Shown here in pieces: positions 6,483 to 10,797 of a stretch of 10,797 nt of DNA (positions within the stretch are counted from its first letter, which is position 1; each line of letters begins with the position of its first letter). A program made the position numbers and the translations under genes. The stretch comes from Marinospirillum sp. Lineage in GTDB: Bacteria > Pseudomonadota > Gammaproteobacteria > Pseudomonadales > Halomonadaceae. The stretch covers positions 1 through 10,797 of the forward strand of contig SKOQ01000002.1 in NCBI GenBank assembly GCA_007119985.1, read 5' to 3'. The notes beneath the pieces are model-generated. The model had not been told where the DNA came from, did no database searches, and was given only the letters and a program-made list of their open reading frames with translations.

Positions 6483-7269
6483 GCAGCTGCTCCAGTAGCT
6501 CGGGCAGGGTGGCTCGCCAAGCGCGAGGGTGGATACCAAAGTGATCCATAATATGTTGGGTGTTCATACCAAGGCGGCTGGTGCCCGATAAGTCGGCAGG
6601 ATAGGCCTTGGTATTGAGCAGACGCGCTAAGGTATGCATCAGCTCGGTTTGACTGACGGGTTCAGTCGCAGTGTAGTGATACAGGCCATTGGCTTGGGCG
6701 CCAGCATCCACTTGCAGCAGCATGCCCAGTAGGACACGAGCCAGATCATCCAGCGAAACCAAGCCGCGATAGTCCATATTGTCGGGCGCACGATGCTGGC
6801 GGCAGCGTATGACGAGCTGAGCCAAACCGCCGGTAGGATCTGTGCTGAGCAGCGGTGTGGTGCGCAGAATCAGATGTTGTTCCAGTTGTGCAACCTGAGT
6901 TTCGAGCTGCATGAGCTCTTGCGCCAGCAGATCTTCTGCCGCTGGAGGGTCCAGCTCAGAAATCCCCTGCTGTTGATCAGCGAAGACGCAATCTGAACTG
7001 ATCAGCAAGAGACCCGCGTTACGTGAGCGACAGAGATCCAGCAGTTCAGGCAAGTTCTTACGCCAATGCTGGAGTTGTTGTGGCTGAGGACTTTGTCCTA
7101 CCTCAGCCTGCTCTGCAAGCGGTGCAAGAAGAAGAAAGTCAAAATCAGGCAGGGTCAGCAGCTGGGTTTGTGGACTGCGGTGACAGAAGTCGATCCCAGG
7201 GTAGCGCTGCGCTGCCTGATCCAGCGCGCCGCAGAGTGCGGCATAATCTGAAAGCAATAGAAGGCGCAT
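6475..7269 (-). CDS. Degenerate RmlD-like (extended SDR) protein
   Basis: This 264-residue protein resembles the sugar-nucleotide reductase RmlD and its SDR relatives. The central ISSDCVFAD (90-98) matches the family's S-T-D-x-V-F element, followed by an ExD pair (Glu105, Asp107), a RTTPLL strand (136-141) and a late RGLVSLDDLARVL segment (168-180) like the family's conserved HVxDVA region. Two key features are missing. The N-terminal Gly-rich nucleotide loop reads SDYAALCGAL (7-16), with only one Gly. There is no Tyr between residues 24 and 166 and no Lys between 72 and 220, so the YxxxK catalytic pair is absent. It is probably not an oxidoreductase; a binding or regulatory role is conceivable but unproven. 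The ATG at 7267-7269 is chosen because it begins the fold's first strand; the frame runs open further upstream into the efflux gene. The last 8 nt overlap plsC, suggesting translational coupling. Confidence 0.7.
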   Translation of the reverse strand: MRLLLLSDYAALCGALDQAAQRYPGIDFCHRSPQTQLLTLPDFDFLLLAPLAEQAEVGQSPQPQQLQHWRKNLPELLDLCRSRNAGLLLISSDCVFADQQQGISELDPPAAEDLLAQELMQLETQVAQLEQHLILRTTPLLSTDPTGGLAQLVIRCRQHRAPDNMDYRGLVSLDDLARVLLGMLLQVDAGAQANGLYHYTATEPVSQTELMHTLARLLNTKAYPADLSGTSRLGMNTQHIMDHFGIHPRAWRATLPELLEQLHV

Positions 7270-7304
7270 CAGCAGAATCCAAATGAGATTCAATATAAAA
7301 CGCC

Positions 7305-7313
7305 AGTATAGCA
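7305..7313 (-). promoter_or_regulatory. Candidate extended -10 promoter for the RmlD-like/plsC pair
   Basis: On the - strand, TGCTATACT matches the extended -10 form TGnTATAAT with one mismatch. It lies in the 68-nt gap after the efflux gene and 35 nt before the RmlD-like start. No good -35 is seen at 16-18 bp, which is tolerated by extended -10 promoters. No hairpin terminator is visible in the gap, so read-through from upstream is also possible. Confidence 0.35.
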
Positions 7314-7337
7314 GAGGGGTGAAGGGGCAAGCACCCT

Positions 7338-8582
7338 CTATCTGTTGCTGTTTGTTGCTTCTTCTTTCGTCTGAGCATTCGGCGAACTTGGGCGCGCACA
7401 AGCATGGCAGAGCCGGCGCAGCAGGATGCCGGCCAGCGGGCAGCAGGCCATCACGACTAAGGTCGGTGTGGGCGATCCATCACCTAAAAGCCCGACGAGT
7501 CCGCCCGCGAGCGCCCCCATCATAAAGCCGCTGGCCGTCATTAGCGCGCTGGCGGTGGCGGCACTTTCAGGAAAGTAATCCACCGCGCTTGATATCCCGT
7601 TCGACATAATCAGGCCATGCAGGCCAATAAACAGCATGATGCCGGCGACCACAGCATAGAGCGGCAGATCAAAGAGAACAAAGCAGATCACCAGCAGGAT
7701 GCCAATCGTGAGCTGCAACGCCTGTCCACCACGCAGGATGGTGATCGGCTCGTGGTGATTGAGTAGCCAGAGGTTGACCCGATTAAACAGCATCAGAGTC
7801 AGGATGTTCATGCCAAAGAGGATCGGAAAAAGCTGCGCACTGGCACCGTAGTACTCCATATAGATCAACGCGGCACCGGTAATAAAAGCAAACATCCCAG
7901 CCTGACTGAAGGCGGTTGAAAACAGATAGCCCAAAGCTAAGGGGTGACGCAGTACAGAGCCATAGCGCTTGAAGGGATGAAACCCTTGCTCCACGCTATT
8001 GCTACTGGCACGGCGGGTCTCAGGTAAGGCGCGCAGTAACACCAGCAGCAGCAAGAGCGCATAAGCGAGCAGAAAAACAAAAATACTGCGCCAGTTGCTG
8101 ATCAGGAGTAATCCACTGCCAAGAAAGGGCGCCAGTAATGGGGCCGCCATCATAATCGAGATGACTCTGGATAAGGCGCGGGTGCTCTCCTTGCCTGAAT
8201 AGAGATCACGGATCACCCCCATGGTATTCACGACACCGAGGCCGCCACCCAAGGCTTGCAGCAAGCGCGCTAACCAGAGGATTTCGATACTGGGTGTAAA
8301 AATAGCGAGCAGGCTCCCGAGCGAGAACATCACCAGCCCCCAGCTGATCGTTGTGCGGCGGCCAAATTGATCGGACAAGGGGCCGCCAATCAATTGGCCC
8401 AGACCAAAGGCAATCAGAAAGAAGCTCAGACTGAACTCAACATGGTGAATACTGGTATTGAGATCGCGCGCCATATCCGGCATGGCGGGCAAATAAGCAT
8501 CCACAGCAAGAGGGCCAATGGCAATCAGTGCTGCCAGCATCCAAATTAAAGATGAAGAACGAGAAGTGTGACCAAGAGACAT
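7338..8582 (-). CDS. Bcr/CflA-family MFS drug efflux transporter
   Basis: The 414-residue protein has about 12 hydrophobic helices, the length and layout of drug:H+ antiporters of the major facilitator superfamily. TM1 carries AVDAYLPAMP (25-34), the Asp-containing signature of the Bcr/CflA branch. GPLSDQFGRR (67-76) is motif A, Arg106 in LARLLQALGGG fits motif B, and the APLLAPFLGSG run in TM5 fits motif C. It should export a drug or small metabolite across the inner membrane in exchange for protons; the substrate cannot be told from sequence. The hydrophilic tail (from about 395) is rich in Ser, Asn and Lys. The ATG at 8580-8582 has only a weak AGG about 8 nt upstream. azlD ends 117 nt before this gene; no convincing terminator or promoter is seen in that gap. 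Confidence 0.88.
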   Translation of the reverse strand: MSLGHTSRSSSLIWMLAALIAIGPLAVDAYLPAMPDMARDLNTSIHHVEFSLSFFLIAFGLGQLIGGPLSDQFGRRTTISWGLVMFSLGSLLAIFTPSIEILWLARLLQALGGGLGVVNTMGVIRDLYSGKESTRALSRVISIMMAAPLLAPFLGSGLLLISNWRSIFVFLLAYALLLLLVLLRALPETRRASSNSVEQGFHPFKRYGSVLRHPLALGYLFSTAFSQAGMFAFITGAALIYMEYYGASAQLFPILFGMNILTLMLFNRVNLWLLNHHEPITILRGGQALQLTIGILLVICFVLFDLPLYAVVAGIMLFIGLHGLIMSNGISSAVDYFPESAATASALMTASGFMMGALAGGLVGLLGDGSPTPTLVVMACCPLAGILLRRLCHACARPSSPNAQTKEEATNSNR

Positions 8583-8699
8583 ACCGACGACCTAATTGAG
8601 AAATAAAACGAGAAGCCTTCTAGTTTCATAGCTTTTATTTTGCACCCTCCTCAGCATGAAGAGGGCGATGCAGCTTTGTAAAGGTGAAGCTATTGTGGT
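8583..8699 (-). other. Gap between azlD and the efflux gene
   Basis: This 117-bp gap holds no gene. On the - strand it contains an imperfect hairpin (CCCTC and GAGGG arms around 8644-8668) without a following T run, and the short palindrome-like AGAAG-C-CTTCT at 8611-8621. Neither is a convincing terminator, and I see no promoter with both hexamers, so whether azlCD and the transporter share a transcript is open. Confidence 0.3.
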
Positions 8700-9044
8700 T
8701 TAGAGAGCAAACAGGCTGGCGCTGTGTTGCAGTAGCATATACGAAAGCGTGCCAACCAGCATCGAGAGCAGCGCTTGCCGCTTCCACAAGTGGAAGATGA
8801 TGACCAGTAGGGCCGGAATCAAGGCATCGAATCCCCATAGGGGCTGCTGCCAATCGCTCGACTGGAGCAAAAAGCTGCTGGCCAAGATGGCCATAATCCC
8901 TGCTGGCAGATAGCGCCCAAGATGCAGAATAAACGGTTGCTGACTAAGACGGCCGAGCAGCAAAAACGGCAGGCAGCGCGTCAGCAGGGTGGCGACCGCT
9001 GTGACAGCAATAAAGCTGAGCAGGTACCAAGACTCAGGGCTCAT
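8700..9044 (-). CDS. azlD: AzlD, small subunit of branched-chain amino acid exporter
   Basis: The protein has 114 residues with about four hydrophobic segments (near 5-30, 43-61, 72-88 and 92-110), matching AzlD/YgaH, which is about 110 residues long. The N-terminal ATLLTRCLPFLLLGR is typical of the family, including the TRxxPF element. With AzlC it forms an inner-membrane exporter; characterised members export valine or leucine analogues, but the substrate here is inferred. The ATG at 9042-9044 lies inside azlC and the two overlap by 11 nt. A perfect AGGAGG (9050-9055) sits inside the azlC coding sequence 5 nt before the start, so azlD has its own strong ribosome site as well as coupling to azlC. 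Confidence 0.9.
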   Translation of the reverse strand: MSPESWYLLSFIAVTAVATLLTRCLPFLLLGRLSQQPFILHLGRYLPAGIMAILASSFLLQSSDWQQPLWGFDALIPALLVIIFHLWKRQALLSMLVGTLSYMLLQHSASLFAL

Positions 9045-9819
9045 GCTGGCCTCCTTGAGTGTGGCGATCAGACGCTGTGACGGTATCTACCTGAGCTGTA
9101 TCTACCTGAGATACATTCACTTGGGGCGTATAAAGATGGCGACGGCTGGGATACTGCCACAACAGGGCCACTAAAGTGAGCCCTAAGGCCACGACCAGCT
9201 GTTGGCTGCTCGGGATCAATAAGGTGACGCTGATCCCTGCGGCCAGCCCGACCCAGATCGGAAACCGAGTTTGCAGGCTGAGATACTGCTCGATACAGAG
9301 AATAATAAAGAGCGCGACCAAGGCAAATTCGATTCCTGACGCATCAAAAGTCAGCGTATGGCCGAGCCAGGCGCCTAGCGCGCAGCCCGCAATCCAGTAG
9401 AGCTGATTGTATAGAGTGATCAAAAAATCCTGCTGTTGTTCCGCTGCCCTGTCCTTGCTGCGCGGACGCGCTGTCAGCAGTGAATAGGTTTCATCGGTCA
9501 GACCAAAAATCAGATAAGCTTTACGCCAGCCTGCGCCTTCAAAAGCCTGTAGCAGCGAGAGCCCATAAAAAAGATGGCGAATATTGAGTAAAAACATCGC
9601 GAGGAAGACTTCCAACAGCCCCGTTTGCGTCATCAGCAGGCTGACTGCCAGCAGCTGTCCTGCACCGGCGTAGATCACCAGCCCCATTAAGGGCGCAATC
9701 CACCAAGCAAAGTCCAGTGAAGTGGCAAAGACCACGCCAAAGGCCGCGCCAAGTGGAAGATAACCAAAGAGCACCGGTAAGGAGGTTTTAAACGCAGTGG
9801 TGTAGGCAGAAGCAGACAT
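9034..9819 (-). CDS. azlC: AzlC, large subunit of branched-chain amino acid exporter
   Basis: The 261-residue protein shows the AzlC/YgaZ signatures: FGYLPLGAAFG (18-28), AGAGQLLA (51-58), NIRHLFYGLS (79-88) and FGLTDETYSL (105-114), with several more transmembrane helices up to about 222. It forms the main channel of the AzlCD exporter in the inner membrane. E. coli YgaZ is 245 residues; the extra length here is a hydrophilic tail (about 224-261) that contains a short Gln-Val-Asp repeat and, in its last codons, the ribosome site of azlD. The ATG at 9817-9819 agrees with the family's N-terminus, but no clear Shine-Dalgarno precedes it. ahpF lies upstream on the same strand, separated by a terminator, so azlCD should have its own promoter, although none stands out in the 148 nt available. 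Confidence 0.92.
   Translation of the reverse strand: MSASAYTTAFKTSLPVLFGYLPLGAAFGVVFATSLDFAWWIAPLMGLVIYAGAGQLLAVSLLMTQTGLLEVFLAMFLLNIRHLFYGLSLLQAFEGAGWRKAYLIFGLTDETYSLLTARPRSKDRAAEQQQDFLITLYNQLYWIAGCALGAWLGHTLTFDASGIEFALVALFIILCIEQYLSLQTRFPIWVGLAAGISVTLLIPSSQQLVVALGLTLVALLWQYPSRRHLYTPQVNVSQVDTAQVDTVTASDRHTQGGQHEP
9079..9123 (-). repeat. Three tandem 15-nt units in the azlC tail
   Basis: The units lie at 9079-9093, 9094-9108 and 9109-9123. Read on the - strand, the two left-hand units begin with the same CAGGTAGATAC and the third has diverged (CAAGTGAATG). They encode QVNVS, QVDTA and QVDTV, residues 233-247 of AzlC. Being in frame and of 15 nt, the repeat can change copy number without breaking the gene. 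A recent local duplication is the simplest explanation. Confidence 0.8.
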
Positions 9820-9888
9820 GGCGCAGCAAACATCGTCTCAATAAGGATTGTGAGCCAGCTATGCTAGCAGATCCAACTGGAATAGCTA

Positions 9889-9928
9889 GGCAGCGAACGT
9901 AAAGATTTCTTGCTCCTATTGCGCTGCC
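9889..9928 (-). other. Inverted repeat in the azlC upstream region
   Basis: GGCAGCG (9889-9895) and CGCTGCC (9922-9928) are perfect complements separated by 26 bases, about 70-110 nt before azlC. In RNA they could close a large loop, or the arms could be protein half-sites. There is no T run next to them, so this is not an intrinsic terminator. Function is unknown. Confidence 0.3.
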
Positions 9929-9960
9929 AGTGATATTTGCTTTTTTTGGCTTGAAAACAG

Positions 9961-9988
9961 CAAAAAAGGCTGCCCAAGTTGGGCAGCC
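9961..9988 (-). terminator. Intrinsic terminator after ahpF
   Basis: On the - strand an 8-bp perfect stem (GGCTGCCC with GGGCAGCC) encloses a 5-nt loop and is followed directly by six T. It lies about 70 nt after the ahpF stop and separates ahpF from azlCD. The + strand side has no T run, so it works in one direction. Confidence 0.88.
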
Positions 9989-10023
9989 AAAAGAGCACAT
10001 CCTCATCATCATGTGCCTGTTTG

Positions 10024-10050
10024 GCCCTACACCCGTGTGGGGTGCAGGGC
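10024..10050. other. Hairpin just after the ahpF stop
   Basis: GCCCTACACCC (10024-10034) and GGGTGCAGGGC (10040-10050) pair over 11 positions with one A-C mismatch and a 5-nt loop. It lies between the ahpF stop and the T-tailed terminator. It lacks a T run, so it may protect the 3' end of the mRNA rather than end transcription; that role is inferred. Confidence 0.4.
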
Positions 10051-10057
10051 AACGAGC

Positions 10058-10797
10058 CTAGTTGCGAATCAGGTAGTCAAAAGCGCCCAGACCGGCTGTT
10101 GCGCCTGATCCCATCGCAATAATAATTTGCTTGTAGGGGGTGTTGGTGACATCGCCCGCAGCAAAGACGCCAGGCATCGAGGTGCCGCCGTGGCTATCAA
10201 TAACAATCTCGCCGCGCTCAGTCAGTTCCAGCGTATCGCGCAGGAATTCACTGTTAGGTACTAGCCCGATTTGAACAAAGATCCCCGCCACATCCACCAC
10301 ATGGGTTTCATCCTTCTGGCGATCCTTGTACTTCAAGCCAACAACCTTGCCATCTTCACCCAGTACTTCTGTCGTCATGGCCTGCTTGATGATGGTGATG
10401 TTCGGCATAGATTCGGCCTTACGCACCAGAACAGCATCCGCGCGCAGCGTGTCAGAAAACTCCAGCACGGTCACCTGCTGAACGATCCCAGCGAGATCAA
10501 TCGCGGCCTCTATACCTGAGTTACCACCACCGATGACGGCGACCTTCTTGCCTTTAAACAGTGGGCCATCACAGTGTGGGCAGTAGGCCACGCCCTTGCC
10601 GCGATATTCCTGCTCACCGGGCACATTCATCTCACGCCAGCGGGCACCCGTTGCCAAAATCACGCTGCGACTTTTGAGTGTCGCGCCGCTGGCAAGAGTG
10701 ACTTCAATCAGTTCAGCCTTTTTGACGCCAGTTACCTGCTGCTCGGTGATCACATCAACATCATATTCTTTGACATGCTGCTCTAAGTGCGCAACCA
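10058..10797 (-). CDS. ahpF: AhpF, alkyl hydroperoxide reductase flavoprotein subunit (5' end outside window)
   Basis: About 246 C-terminal residues are present; the frame is open to the right edge, so the GTG at 10751-10753 is an internal Val and not a start. E. coli AhpF has about 520 residues, so the N-terminal tandem thioredoxin-like domain and the first FAD-binding part are missing from view. The visible part matches AhpF closely: EYDVDVI near the edge, ATGARWR, the redox-active CPHC (codons about 10571-10582), the NAD(P)-binding GGGNSG, and the final FAAGDVTNTPYKQIII FAD-binding segment ending in FDYLIRN. The enzyme passes electrons from NADH through FAD and this disulfide to the N-terminal domain and then to AhpC, which reduces peroxides in the cytoplasm. 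The EYDVDVI start and extended homology favour AhpF over plain thioredoxin reductase. ahpC would be expected further upstream, outside the window. Confidence 0.92.
   Translation of the reverse strand, partial: VAHLEQHVKEYDVDVITEQQVTGVKKAELIEVTLASGATLKSRSVILATGARWREMNVPGEQEYRGKGVAYCPHCDGPLFKGKKVAVIGGGNSGIEAAIDLAGIVQQVTVLEFSDTLRADAVLVRKAESMPNITIIKQAMTTEVLGEDGKVVGLKYKDRQKDETHVVDVAGIFVQIGLVPNSEFLRDTLELTERGEIVIDSHGGTSMPGVFAAGDVTNTPYKQIIIAMGSGATAGLGAFDYLIRN

Noticed and set aside
7270..7401. Upstream extension of the RmlD-like gene into the efflux gene (44 codons)
   Set aside because: It would overlap the end of the transporter by 64 nt, the added residues do not match the fold, and the SDR-like first strand begins at the internal ATG.
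8635..8853. 72-codon - strand frame overlapping azlD
   Set aside because: It lies in another frame of azlD, which has clear family motifs and an AGGAGG site; this frame has neither.
9788..10052. Two - strand open frames between ahpF and azlC
   Set aside because: Both run through the ahpF terminator hairpin, overlap the inverted repeats and show no domain; the gap is better read as regulatory.

Overview
The window reads as ordinary chromosomal DNA of a motile, aerobic Gram-negative gammaproteobacterium. This rests on an Aer-type aerotaxis receptor, the anaerobic unsaturated fatty acid pair fabA-fabB, an AhpF of the E. coli type and an AzlCD (YgaZH-like) exporter. A member of the Oceanospirillales or pseudomonad side of the class would fit, but that placement is inference from protein resemblance only. 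No transposase, integrase, CRISPR array, tRNA or rRNA is visible, and the genes look alike in base composition.

Layout, left to right. Positions 1-150 hold the 3' end of an unidentified membrane protein gene on the + strand. A 93-bp convergent gap (151-243) carries a compact cluster of DnaA-box-like 9-mers. Next, on the - strand, is a two-gene signalling unit read right to left: an Aer-like PAS-methyl-accepting receptor (2032-3597), then a membrane-anchored PAS-GGDEF-EAL protein (244-2025). Only 6 nt separate them. A 252-bp divergent region (3598-3849) separates this unit from fabA-fabB on the + strand (3850-5600). fabB ends at a strong hairpin terminator (5631-5662) that works in both directions and is shared with the convergent - strand block.

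The - strand block, read right to left, starts with ahpF (10058-10797, 5' end outside the window), which has its own terminator at 9961-9988. It is followed by azlC-azlD (overlapping by 11 nt), a Bcr/CflA-type drug efflux transporter, a degenerate RmlD-like short-chain dehydrogenase homologue, and a PlsC-type acyltransferase that overlaps the preceding gene by 8 nt.

How the genes fit together. FabA and FabB make the unsaturated acyl chains, and PlsC, facing them across the terminator, puts acyl chains into phosphatidic acid, so the centre of the window is a membrane-lipid neighbourhood. The Aer-like receptor and the EAL protein probably couple redox or oxygen sensing to swimming bias and c-di-GMP breakdown. 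AzlCD and the Bcr-like transporter are export functions, and AhpF is the reductase partner of the peroxidase AhpC.

I found no clearly novel multi-gene system. The observations most worth a second look are the DnaA-box cluster between convergent genes, the RmlD-like protein lacking its catalytic Tyr and Lys, the EAL protein with a dead GGDEF site, and the short tandem repeat in the AzlC tail.
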